Assembly (NCBI GenBank): GCA_004213025.1
Contig: SHBC01000066.1
Coordinates: 1-6,184, forward strand
DNA from: SAR116 cluster bacterium
GTDB taxonomy: Bacteria > Pseudomonadota > Alphaproteobacteria > Puniceispirillales > Puniceispirillaceae
DNA length: 6,184 bases
Reading direction: 5' to 3'
The notes below the pieces were generated by a model. It had not been told where the DNA came from. It was given only the letters and a program-made list of their open reading frames with translations, and searched no databases. The translations under genes and the position numbers were made by a program. Within the stretch, counting starts at the first letter, position 1; every line of letters begins with the position of its first letter. Shown one piece after another: positions 1 to 5,173 of this stretch.

Positions 1-1
1 C

Positions 2-436
2 AGCGTGCGCCCCGGCAAGCCAAACGCCGCGGCGAGCAGCTTTCTGTCGGGCATGATCCGCGAACCGCTGCAGGGCGAGCGTGCCAATGTTCCTGTGGAT
101 ACCGGGCTCCGCGTCGTGTTGAATTCACCGACCGCTGCCGTCGACGGGTTTATTCACGCCATGTCGATTGACGATAACAGCTGGGGCGCCCCGCTTGGCC
201 TCAACCTGCCCGGCATTTCGGTGACGGTCGGCGAAATGGTCGAGGCGCTGCGCGAGGTTGGTGGTGAGGATGCGGTGGCGCGGCTGAGTTTTGAGCGAGA
301 CGAGGCAATCGAGCGGATCGTGTCGGGATGGCCCACCACGGCACAGAGCGACCGCGCGGCGCGCCTGGGATTTGCCGCCGACAGACCATTCATCGAGGCG
401 GTTCGCGATTTCGCTGCATCCCTGGAGAGGAACTAA
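2..436 (+). CDS. denD: D-erythronate dehydrogenase-like NAD-dependent epimerase/dehydratase, C-terminal part (5' partial)
   Basis: This is the last 144 codons of a gene that begins left of the window; the reading frame is open from base 2 to the TAA at 434-436. The visible part resembles the C-terminal half of the extended short-chain dehydrogenase DenD. Family-like stretches are the RPGKPN segment followed by [13 protein letters not shown], the [17 protein letters not shown] segment and the [19 protein letters not shown] segment near the end. In the family, DenD oxidises D-erythronate with NAD in the cytoplasm as the first step of C4 sugar-acid breakdown, before OtnI, OtnK and OtnC. The Rossmann nucleotide-binding half and the YxxxK catalytic motif lie outside the window, so activity cannot be judged. 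The next gene starts 4 bases after the stop and its ribosome site lies inside this gene, so the two are probably co-translated. Exact substrate is uncertain; another sugar-acid or sugar-nucleotide dehydrogenase is possible. Confidence 0.82.
   Translation, partial: SVRPGKPNAAASSFLSGMIREPLQGERANVPVDTGLRVVLNSPTAAVDGFIHAMSIDDNSWGAPLGLNLPGISVTVGEMVEALREVGGEDAVARLSFERDEAIERIVSGWPTTAQSDRAARLGFAADRPFIEAVRDFAASLERN
424..430 (+). promoter_or_regulatory. Ribosome binding site for the cuyA-like gene, inside the end of denD
   Basis: GGAGAGG sits 10 bases before the ATG at 441 and overlaps the last codons of the upstream gene. It decides the start: a longer reading frame opening at a GTG at 291 would add 50 residues that merely shadow denD in another frame and do not match the lyase family. 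Confidence 0.7.
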
Positions 437-440
437 GATC

Positions 441-1475
441 ATGAATCTGGCCCGTTTTCCCCGTATATCGCTGGCCCATCTTCCCACCCCCATCGAACCC
501 ATGCCACGGCTGTCGGCGGCGCTTGGCGGTCCGGAAATCTGGATCAAGCGGGATGACTGCACCGGCCTGTCGACCGGCGGCAACAAGACAAGGAAGCTGG
601 AATTCCTGATGGCCGAGGCGGTGGCAGACGGAGCCGAGATGGTGATGACGCAGGGCGCGACACAGTCGAATCACGCCCGCCAGACCGCCGCGGCGGCGGC
701 ACGGCTTGGGCTGGGATGTCATATCCTGCTTGAAGACCGCACCGGATCTGACGCGCATAACTACAATCACAATGGCAATGTGCTTCTCGACCATCTTCAT
801 GGTGCGACAACCGAAATGCGCGCCGCCGGCGGCGATATGAATGCCGCGCTGGAGGCGGCAGCCGCAACGCACCGCCAGGCTGGTACGGCCGTCTACACCA
901 TACCGGGGGGCGGATCGAACCCGACCGGCGCGCTTGGCTATGTCAACGCGGTGATGGAAATGCTGGGGCAGTTGAACGAGGCCGGGCTTGCCATCGACCA
1001 TATCGTCCATGCCACCGGCAGCGCCGGCACGCAGGCCGGGCTTGTTGCCGGGCTTGCCGCGATGAATGCTGGCATCCCGCTGCTGGGGATCGGAGTGCGC
1101 GCGCCGCAGGCCAAGCAGGAGGAGAATGTCTTCGCGCTGGCCGCCGCGACGGCGGAAAAGCTAGGCTGTCCGGGGGTGGTGTCACGCGGCGGTGTCGTTG
1201 CGAATTGTGACTATGTCGGCGATGGTTATGGCATTCCAACGCCGGGCTGTCTTGAAGCGATCTCGATGTTCGCCGAATGCGAGGGCATCCTGCTGGACCC
1301 GGTCTATTCGGCAAAGGCCGCCGCCGGCCTTATCGACCTCATACGCGGCGGCCATTTCACCGCCGGCCAGCGGGTGATGTTCATCCATACCGGCGGGTCG
1401 GCGGCGCTGTTCGGCTATGACAGCGCGTTCGACATGACGACAAAATGGACCGGCGCCGGTGCGGCTGTTGCCTGA
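441..1475 (+). CDS. cuyA: PLP-dependent L-cysteate sulfo-lyase / D-cysteine desulfhydrase family protein
   Basis: A 344-residue fold-type II PLP enzyme of the ACC deaminase/D-cysteine desulfhydrase family, with normal length for the family. Visible motifs are the [20 protein letters not shown] block with the presumed Schiff-base Lys49, the [10 protein letters not shown] substrate loop (72-81), PGGGSNPTG (155-163), the phosphate-binding-type GSAGTQAG (193-200) and HTGG (316-319). From memory, the opening MNLARFPR, the LLEDRTGSD stretch and the GIGVRAP, NCDYVG and [10 protein letters not shown] blocks match CuyA of marine Roseobacters especially well. CuyA splits L-cysteate in the cytoplasm into pyruvate, ammonia and sulfite; D-cysteine desulfhydrase makes pyruvate, ammonia and sulfide from D-cysteine. 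The choice of cysteate as substrate is an inference. The gene lies between denD (4-base gap) and a hydroxyacid dehydrogenase (40-base gap), apparently one operon. No sulfite exporter such as cuyZ or sulfite dehydrogenase is visible in the window. Confidence 0.88.
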   Translation: MNLARFPRISLAHLPTPIEPMPRLSAALGGPEIWIKRDDCTGLSTGGNKTRKLEFLMAEAVADGAEMVMTQGATQSNHARQTAAAAARLGLGCHILLEDRTGSDAHNYNHNGNVLLDHLHGATTEMRAAGGDMNAALEAAAATHRQAGTAVYTIPGGGSNPTGALGYVNAVMEMLGQLNEAGLAIDHIVHATGSAGTQAGLVAGLAAMNAGIPLLGIGVRAPQAKQEENVFALAAATAEKLGCPGVVSRGGVVANCDYVGDGYGIPTPGCLEAISMFAECEGILLDPVYSAKAAAGLIDLIRGGHFTAGQRVMFIHTGGSAALFGYDSAFDMTTKWTGAGAAVA

Positions 1476-1515
1476 AGCAACCGCATAGACCCGTCACTGA
1501 CTGGAGGGCGATCCC

Positions 1516-2367
1516 GTGAAAATTGGATTTGTCGGGCTTGGCCAGATGGGGCTTGTCATGGCCCCTCACCTGCTTCGTGATGGCTGGCAGGTGACCGGTC
1601 ATGACCTGATCGAACCGGCGGAGATTCCCGCCGGAATCGCCTTCACCGCATCGCTGGATGATCTTGTCGGCAGTGATGTCATCATCACCATGCTGCCAGA
1701 TGGCGGCGTCGTCACCAGCGTCGTTGACCAGCTGATCACCACCGGATGCAGGGCGCGCTTCATCGACATGTCATCCGCGCATCCCGATGACAGCCTTGCG
1801 TTGGCGCACCGCCTGTCGCATCTCGGCCTTGATCTTGTCGATGCCCCGGTATCTGGCGGCGTGGCGCGGGCCCGCACGGCAGAGCTGACAATCATGGCCG
1901 GCGGCAGTGAAGCCGCCTTTGCAACCGCCCTGCCGGTTCTGTCCTGCATGGGGCATGCCGTTCATCTTGGCCCGGCCGGATGCGGCCATGCGATGAAGGC
2001 GTTGAACAATTATGTCTCGGCGGCCGGCCTGATTGCCAGTTTCCAGGCGCTGGCAACCGCCAGCCAGCGCGGCATCGCGCCAGCGCGGTTTCTGGAGGTG
2101 ATCAACGGGTCGACAGGCCGCAACAACACCACGCAGGTGAAGATCGACAAATTCGTGCTGAGCGGCAGTTATGATTCCGGATTTGCGCTGGCACTGATGG
2201 AAAAGGATGTGTCGATCGCCGCCTCTCTGCTGGCCGATGCCGGCCATGATGGCGAGGTGAGCGCGGCGGTGCTGGCCCAGCTTCGCGCCGGGCTGGCGGC
2301 GCTTGGCGCGGCCGCGGACCATACCGAGATGTACCGCGCCGTGACAGGTGACCTGCCTGAAACATGA
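1516..2367 (+). CDS. NAD(P)-dependent beta-hydroxyacid dehydrogenase (3-hydroxyisobutyrate dehydrogenase family)
   Basis: A 283-residue cytoplasmic oxidoreductase with the usual length and order of the beta-hydroxyacid dehydrogenase family. An N-terminal Rossmann domain carries GLGQMG at 7-12. The substrate-loop signature DAPVSGG is at 109-115, and the catalytic-lysine motif of the all-helical C-terminal domain is MKALNN, with Lys161 and Asn165. The start is a GTG at 1516 with the site GGAGGG (1503-1508) seven bases ahead. Relatives oxidise or reduce 3-hydroxyisobutyrate, tartronate semialdehyde, L-threonate (LtnD) or sulfolactaldehyde (YihU); the sequence alone does not tell which. Sitting behind denD and the cysteate lyase-like gene, it probably acts on a C3 or C4 hydroxyacid in the same pathway. 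The TGA stop overlaps the first copy of a short direct repeat. Confidence 0.9.
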   Translation: MKIGFVGLGQMGLVMAPHLLRDGWQVTGHDLIEPAEIPAGIAFTASLDDLVGSDVIITMLPDGGVVTSVVDQLITTGCRARFIDMSSAHPDDSLALAHRLSHLGLDLVDAPVSGGVARARTAELTIMAGGSEAAFATALPVLSCMGHAVHLGPAGCGHAMKALNNYVSAAGLIASFQALATASQRGIAPARFLEVINGSTGRNNTTQVKIDKFVLSGSYDSGFALALMEKDVSIAASLLADAGHDGEVSAAVLAQLRAGLAALGAAADHTEMYRAVTGDLPET

Positions 2368-2396
2368 TCTGGTCACATCGAGATCTGGCCACATCG
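2366..2396 (+). repeat. Short tandem direct repeat, two 15-base copies with period 16
   Basis: GATCTGGTCACATCG (2366-2380) is repeated as GATCTGGCCACATCG (2382-2396) with one change. The first copy begins inside the TGA stop of the dehydrogenase gene, so the duplication runs directly into the spacer. It could be a binding site pair or simply a slippage product. Confidence 0.85.
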
Positions 2397-2407
2397 TGAT
2401 CGGCGAC

Positions 2408-2420
2408 CCGGTTTAACCGG
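2408..2420. other. Thirteen-base palindrome in the spacer before the permease
   Basis: CCGGTTTAACCGG is symmetric around its central T. It lies about 60 bases before the permease start and is not followed by a T-run, so it does not look like a terminator. An operator for the permease gene is possible but only suggested by position. Confidence 0.35.
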
Positions 2421-2480
2421 CGATACAGTCTGTCTCACGCCGCCGCTAAGGCCCCAAAGCCGCCCGAGTTGGAGACAAGC

Positions 2481-3695
2481 ATGTCAGAATTGAAACCGAC
2501 GCTGACCGTCCTTCGCGGCACCGGACTGATGCTGAACATCGTTGTCGGGGCGGGTCTGCTGGCCTTGCCGGGACTGACCGTCGCCATGGCCGGGGATCAG
2601 GCGCTATGGGCGTGGCTGGTCTGCATCATTGCCGCGATTCCGCTTCTGCTGGTCTTTGTCATTCTTGGTGGCCGGCATCCCGATGCCGGGGGAATCGCGC
2701 ATTTTGTCAAGCTTGCCTTCGGCGGGGCCGGATATGTCGTGGCATCACTGATCTTTCTTGGCGCCGTGGCATTCGGACTGCCAGCGATCGCGCTGACCGC
2801 CGGGCATTACATAACCGCCATCGTCATCCTCGCCACTCTGGGTCTGACCGCCTCGCCAGATATAGCGGCCAGATTGTCAACAATCATCGCCTCAACCATC
2901 CTGATCGTATTGCTGGCAATCATTGGCGTCGGTCTGGCGGGCGTTGACTGGGCCACCGCGAGGATGACCATCGCGCCACTTGCCGAGATCAGCCTGTCCG
3001 TTGTTCTGGCACCTTTCATGATGATCTTTTTCGCCTTTACGGGGTGGGAGGTGGCATCCGGCCTGTCGGAGGAATTCCGTAACCCGAAACGCGACTTCCC
3101 GCGCGCCATGCTGCTGTCATTCGCCATCGCCAGCTTGCTGTATATGGCGATGGCGTTCCTAGCCCAGACAGCACCGGATGTGGAATCGCATGAGGCGGTG
3201 TTTGTCGACATCCTCGGCGCCCGGCTTGGCGCGGCTGGCGGCATCGTCGTGGCCGACATCGCCACGCTTGTCATCGCGGCCAATCTGATGGGCGCAATCT
3301 GGGCCGTGTCACGCATGGTCTTCGCGCTCAGCCGCGAGGGGCACCTGTTTGTCCGCCTGAATCTGAACACTGCCGGCACACCGGTGTCCTCGGTGGTGCT
3401 GACAAGCCTTGTCATCCTTCTGGTGCTGGCAAGTGACAGCATGGATTTGCTGGACATCAAGGGCATGCTTGCCATCGCCGGACAGAATTTCTTCATCCTC
3501 TACGGTCTGGCCGGCTTCACCCTGTTCAGACATGCCCGCCACCGGCGCGACCGGATCGTCGCCACCCTTGCCATCCTTGTGGTGGTTGGCCTGCTGCTGG
3601 CCGAAGGTCTGTCATCATTGCTGTACCCGGCGATGCTGACGCTGCTCGGCATTGCCGGCTGGTCGTTCCGCCAGCGGACCAGCACAGCGGAATAG
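2481..3695 (+). CDS. APC-superfamily amino acid permease, YjeH-like exporter
   Basis: A 404-residue inner-membrane protein made mostly of hydrophobic helices, about ten to twelve by eye. The first helix carries NIVVGAGLLALPG, the glycine-rich unwound substrate-site motif of APC transporters (about 19-31). The loop near the middle reads FTGWEVASGLSEEFRNP followed by KRDFPRA (186-209), very like the corresponding loop of E. coli YjeH (an EFKNPERDFPRA segment). The early GGRHPDAGGIAHFVKLAFG segment also matches YjeH. YjeH exports methionine and branched-chain amino acids; the substrate here is not known. The ATG at 2481 is preferred because GGAG (2471-2474) lies six bases ahead; a TTG at 2469 would put that site inside the gene. 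It lies 113 bases behind the catabolic cluster on the same strand, so it may be co-transcribed or have its own promoter. Import instead of export cannot be excluded. Confidence 0.88.
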   Translation: MSELKPTLTVLRGTGLMLNIVVGAGLLALPGLTVAMAGDQALWAWLVCIIAAIPLLLVFVILGGRHPDAGGIAHFVKLAFGGAGYVVASLIFLGAVAFGLPAIALTAGHYITAIVILATLGLTASPDIAARLSTIIASTILIVLLAIIGVGLAGVDWATARMTIAPLAEISLSVVLAPFMMIFFAFTGWEVASGLSEEFRNPKRDFPRAMLLSFAIASLLYMAMAFLAQTAPDVESHEAVFVDILGARLGAAGGIVVADIATLVIAANLMGAIWAVSRMVFALSREGHLFVRLNLNTAGTPVSSVVLTSLVILLVLASDSMDLLDIKGMLAIAGQNFFILYGLAGFTLFRHARHRRDRIVATLAILVVVGLLLAEGLSSLLYPAMLTLLGIAGWSFRQRTSTAE

Positions 3696-3744
3696 GGCTG
3701 CCTCGACCGCCTGCACCAGGCAACACAGGCCACGGAATAAGGCT
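3688..3744 (+). repeat. Imperfect 12-base direct repeat around the permease stop
   Basis: CGGAATAGGGCT (3688-3699) and CGGAATAAGGCT (3733-3744) differ at one base and are 45 bases apart. The first copy contains the TAG stop of the permease gene. Between them, GCCTG-CAC-CAGGC (3709-3721) can form a small five-pair hairpin, but it has no T-run and I do not call it a terminator. Confidence 0.5.
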
Positions 3745-3807
3745 TCGAGATATCTGGACATGCGGGATTGCGACAGGCTTAATTAGGGTTATTGAATAAC
3801 AAACCCG

Positions 3808-3834
3808 ACGGCCCGGGTGGCTGACCGGGTCCGT
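3808..3834 (+). promoter_or_regulatory. 5' untranslated hairpin just ahead of a ribosome binding site
   Basis: ACGGCCCGG (3808-3816) pairs with CCGGGTCCGT (3825-3834) over nine pairs with one bulged T, enclosing an eight-base loop. It ends one base before the GAGGA ribosome site (3836-3840) of the small membrane protein. There is no T-run, so a terminator is unlikely. An effect on mRNA stability or translation is a guess. The AT-rich stretch before it (3779-3800) may hold a promoter, for example TTGCGA at 3768-3773 as a -35 box, but no good -10 box is clear. Confidence 0.4.
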
Positions 3835-3847
3835 TGAGGAATATCGC

Positions 3848-4045
3848 ATGAAGAACCGCCGCCGCCTTGCCATTATCCTGACCTATGCCGCTGCCGTGTT
3901 CCTGTGCGCCAAGGCGCAGGCCGGGGCGGCCGAACTGACCACGCAGATCACGCTGGCGGCGCTGTATCTGGGACCGGCGGTCATCCTGCATTTCGTCATC
4001 AACTGGATCTGGGGCGATGAAAAACCCAAATCGACCGACGAGTGA
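3848..4045 (+). CDS. Small membrane or exported protein of unknown function, 65 residues
   Basis: I do not recognise this protein. It starts with a positively charged MKNRRR, then a hydrophobic stretch (about 7-20) and possible signal-peptidase sites at AKA-Q (after 23), AQA-G (after 25) or AGA-A (after 27). A second hydrophobic segment (about 34-55, ending FVINWIWG) looks like a transmembrane helix, followed by a charged tail GDEKPKSTDE. It is thus either a cleaved protein with one C-terminal anchor or a two-helix hairpin protein. GAGGA at 3836-3840, seven bases ahead of the ATG, supports translation. It lies between the permease (152-base gap) and the alpha/beta-barrel-like gene (55-base gap), all on the plus strand. 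It could be a small partner of a membrane complex, but nothing shows which. Confidence 0.75.
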   Translation: MKNRRRLAIILTYAAAVFLCAKAQAGAAELTTQITLAALYLGPAVILHFVINWIWGDEKPKSTDE

Positions 4046-4059
4046 CGACATCACCAAAG

Positions 4060-4084
4060 GGCCATTACCAAGTGGCCATTACCA
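4060..4084 (+). repeat. Perfect 11-base direct repeat, period 14
   Basis: GGCCATTACCA occurs at 4060-4070 and 4074-4084, in the 55-base spacer just ahead of the ribosome site of the next gene. The second copy ends in the A of an ATG at 4084 that is not used as a start, since its frame does not fit the downstream gene. Confidence 0.85.
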
Positions 4085-4100
4085 TGAAGGGAGGACGATC

Positions 4101-4385
4101 ATGAACTACGTTGTTTCAACTATCTGGAAGCATCCCGACGATATGGACAAGGCGCGTATGCGCGAGGTGCAGTCACAATGGCGTGAAAATCCGAATCTGG
4201 TAAATATTTACTGGTTCGAGATCGACAGCCAGACGCACGGGTCGGTCAGCATCTTCACATCAAAGGCCGCCTTCGAGGCGAACCTCGCCCGGCAGGAAGA
4301 ACATCGCAGCAAATCGACAAGCGAGAACGGCATCACCATGACGCATGAGGCGCAGGGCGAGTGTTTCGCCATCCTGCACGACTAG
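4101..4385 (+). CDS. Small protein, probably dimeric alpha/beta-barrel (ABM/EthD-like) fold
   Basis: A 94-residue soluble protein that I cannot assign to a named family. Its pattern fits the ferredoxin-like dimeric alpha/beta-barrel group: an N-terminal strand MNYVVSTIW, a charged helix around 11-27, a strand LVNIYWFEID, a strand SVSIFTS running into a helix KAAFEANLARQEEH, and a final strand CFAILHD. Proteins of this group include antibiotic-biosynthesis monooxygenase-like oxidases, isomerases and heme- or small-ligand-binding proteins; no activity can be read here. The ATG at 4101 has a strong site, AAGGGAGG (4087-4094), six bases ahead. A longer frame from an ATG at 4017 overlaps the end of the preceding small gene and is less likely. 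It is on the same strand as the membrane-protein gene and converges with the GYD gene. Confidence 0.78.
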   Translation: MNYVVSTIWKHPDDMDKARMREVQSQWRENPNLVNIYWFEIDSQTHGSVSIFTSKAAFEANLARQEEHRSKSTSENGITMTHEAQGECFAILHD

Positions 4386-4395
4386 CACTGGCGTC

Positions 4396-4441
4396 TCAGG
4401 CCTGACATATCGGCCCAAAAGTCAGGCCCAAAAGTCAGGCC
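4396..4441. repeat. Palindrome plus two 13-base tandem copies between convergent genes
   Basis: TCAGGCCTGA (4396-4405) is a perfect ten-base palindrome. GGCCCAAAAGTCA follows twice in exact tandem (4412-4424 and 4425-4437), with a third GGCC at 4438-4441. GGCCTGAC (4399-4406) is the inverted complement of GTCAGGCC at 4421-4428 and 4434-4441, so alternative hairpins can form. Read on the minus strand, each repeat unit carries a TTTT run. Confidence 0.85.
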
Positions 4442-4455
4442 ACAAAATGGCAACA

Positions 4456-4493
4456 GCCATGCCCGGCGACATAAATTCCCCGCCGGACATGGC
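4456..4493. terminator. Long hairpin between convergent genes, likely bidirectional terminator
   Basis: GCCATG-C-CCGGCG (4456-4468) pairs with CGCCGG-A-CATGGC (4481-4493): twelve pairs with one mismatch, enclosing a 12-base loop. It begins 71 bases after the stop of the plus-strand gene and lies 8 bases past the stop of the minus-strand GYD gene. Directly behind the stem on the minus side, after about seven bases, is a TTTT, and more T-runs follow in the tandem repeats; the plus side has no T-run. Termination is therefore best supported for the minus-strand gene. Confidence 0.6.
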
Positions 4494-4501
4494 CTATTCG
4501 A

Positions 4502-4825
4502 TCAGGATCCGGGCTTGCGATAGGCGCCGGCGATGGCATTCGCCTTGCCGGCGATGCCGTTCATATCCACCACCTCCATGATCTTCAACTCCTTCATCGC
4601 GCCGGAGGCGGCGACAAGCATCTTCACCGCGGCAACATCATCAAAGCTGTCCGCCTCGCCCATGATGGCGAAGTCATACTCACCGCGAAGGAATTGCATG
4701 GAATGCATCTTCGCACCCAGTTTTTCCATCATCGCACCAACCGCGGCCTCGCGGTCATCTTCCGGGCTGGCGACGAACCCGCCAAGTGCTTCATTCGAAT
4801 AGCTTCCAAGAACAAGAAACTTCAT
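4502..4825 (-). CDS. GYD-domain protein
   Basis: A 107-residue protein matching the GYD family, small ferredoxin-like proteins of unknown function found in many bacteria. It shows the opening strand MKFLVLGSYSNEALGGF, a helix DREAAVGAMMEKLGAKM (about 24-40), the family signature as GEYDF (48-52, with an inserted Glu where the name motif is G-Y-D), a second helix AAVKMLVAASGA, and a strand LKIMEVVDM. The start at 4825 is set by a strong site, GGGGAGG, six bases ahead (4831-4837 on the plus strand); a frame starting further upstream would include that site. The family is thought to assemble as oligomers, but no reaction is established. The gene is monocistronic as far as seen, converges with another ferredoxin-like gene and is divergent from the FKBP-rhodanese gene. 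Confidence 0.88.
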   Translation of the reverse strand: MKFLVLGSYSNEALGGFVASPEDDREAAVGAMMEKLGAKMHSMQFLRGEYDFAIMGEADSFDDVAAVKMLVAASGAMKELKIMEVVDMNGIAGKANAIAGAYRKPGS

Positions 4826-4856
4826 ATTTACCTCCCCAGTTTGAGATGTGCTTGTC

Positions 4857-4884
4857 CGACATGCCCATAGGGGCACATCTGTCG
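4857..4884. other. Interrupted inverted repeat in the leader of the GYD gene
   Basis: CGACA-TGCCC (4857-4866) pairs with GGGCA (4871-4875) and TGTCG (4880-4884), with a four-base loop and a four-base bulge. It lies in the probable 5' leader of the minus-strand GYD gene, about 30 bases ahead of its start. It could be an RNA hairpin or an operator; the sequence does not decide. Confidence 0.4.
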
Positions 4885-4913
4885 TTTTGGATATTCAGGC
4901 TAGTCTCATCATC

Positions 4914-4941
4914 AGTATGCCATAGCTTGCCGGCATCGCAA
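4914..4941 (-). promoter_or_regulatory. Possible sigma70-type promoter for the GYD gene
   Basis: On the minus strand TTGCGA (4941-4936) and CATACT (4919-4914) are separated by 16 bases. Both boxes are only moderate matches to the consensus. Position, some 90 bases before the gene and before the leader hairpin, is suitable. Confidence 0.3.
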
Positions 4942-4944
4942 TGC

Positions 4945-4992
4945 AACTACACCTCCGTGCAACTGCTCCTCCGTGCAACTGCTCCTCTACGC
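4945..4992 (+). repeat. Three tandem copies of a 16-base repeat
   Basis: AACTACACCTCCGTGC (4945-4960), AACTGCTCCTCCGTGC (4961-4976) and AACTGCTCCTCTACGC (4977-4992) are direct tandem units, the outer ones each differing from the middle one at two or three bases. They lie in the 348-base divergent spacer between the GYD and FKBP-rhodanese genes, upstream of both. No gene is supported here: the only frame through it starts inside the GYD gene on the opposite strand and has no recognisable protein features. Confidence 0.85.
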
Positions 4993-5030
4993 AAAAAATC
5001 GGCCCATCTGACAGATCATGTGTCCCGGGG

Positions 5031-5060
5031 CTGTCATTCTCCGCGCGGCGGTAGTATATC
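5031..5060 (+). promoter_or_regulatory. Possible promoter for the FKBP-rhodanese gene
   Basis: CTGTCA (5031-5036) and TATATC (5055-5060) are separated by 18 bases. It would give a leader of roughly 105 bases. The match is weak in the -35 box and the call is tentative. Confidence 0.25.
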
Positions 5061-5082
5061 ACTCGGGAACAGGTGACGCGGG

Positions 5083-5120
5083 TCAGGACCTGATGATGGC
5101 AGTATGGCTGATCGCCATCA
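5083..5120 (+). other. Palindrome and small hairpin in the probable leader of the FKBP-rhodanese gene
   Basis: TCAGGACCTGA (5083-5093) is symmetric around its central A. Directly after it TGATGGC (5094-5100) pairs with GCCATCA (5114-5120) around a 13-base loop. There is no T-run, so this is not a typical terminator. Regulatory use is possible but unproven. Confidence 0.35.
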
Positions 5121-5126
5121 CACCAT

Positions 5127-5154
5127 TAGATATCCACGGCTAGATATCCACGGC
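5127..5154 (+). repeat. Perfect 14-base tandem duplication
   Basis: TAGATATCCACGGC occurs twice without a gap (5127-5140 and 5141-5154), twenty bases ahead of the FKBP-rhodanese start. Each unit holds a GATATC palindrome. The exact identity of the copies suggests a recent duplication or selection. Confidence 0.9.
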
Positions 5155-5173
5155 ATGCGCGCCCGAAGGATGT

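Noticed and set aside
291..440. Upstream GTG start extending the cuyA-like gene by 50 residues
   Set aside because: The extension overlaps denD in another frame, lacks family similarity, and the ATG at 441 has a good ribosome site.
390..1010. 206-residue minus-strand open frame opposite the cuyA-like gene
   Set aside because: Shadow frame rich in Arg, Gly and His without domain features.
1771..2394. 207-residue minus-strand open frame opposite the dehydrogenase
   Set aside because: Fully covered by a recognised plus-strand gene; no motifs of its own.
2807..3496. 229-residue minus-strand open frame opposite the permease
   Set aside because: It is a shadow of a well-supported gene, rich in Ser, Thr, Ala and Met in the way antisense frames of GC-rich genes are, with no recognisable domain.
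4017..4100. Longer start for the 94-residue protein
   Set aside because: The extra 28 residues overlap the previous gene and are not hydrophobic or domain-like; the ATG at 4101 has a strong ribosome site.
4786..5076. 96-residue plus-strand frame across the divergent spacer
   Set aside because: It starts inside the GYD gene on the other strand, runs through the 16-base repeats and has no ribosome site or family resemblance.
4990..5110. Possible tRNA or structured RNA gene
   Set aside because: GC-rich inverted pieces such as GACAG/CTGTC occur, but no cloverleaf, anticodon arm or TPsiC-like sequence could be fitted.
4945..5154. CRISPR-like array
   Set aside because: Repeat units follow each other without spacers, and there are only two or three copies of unrelated sequences.
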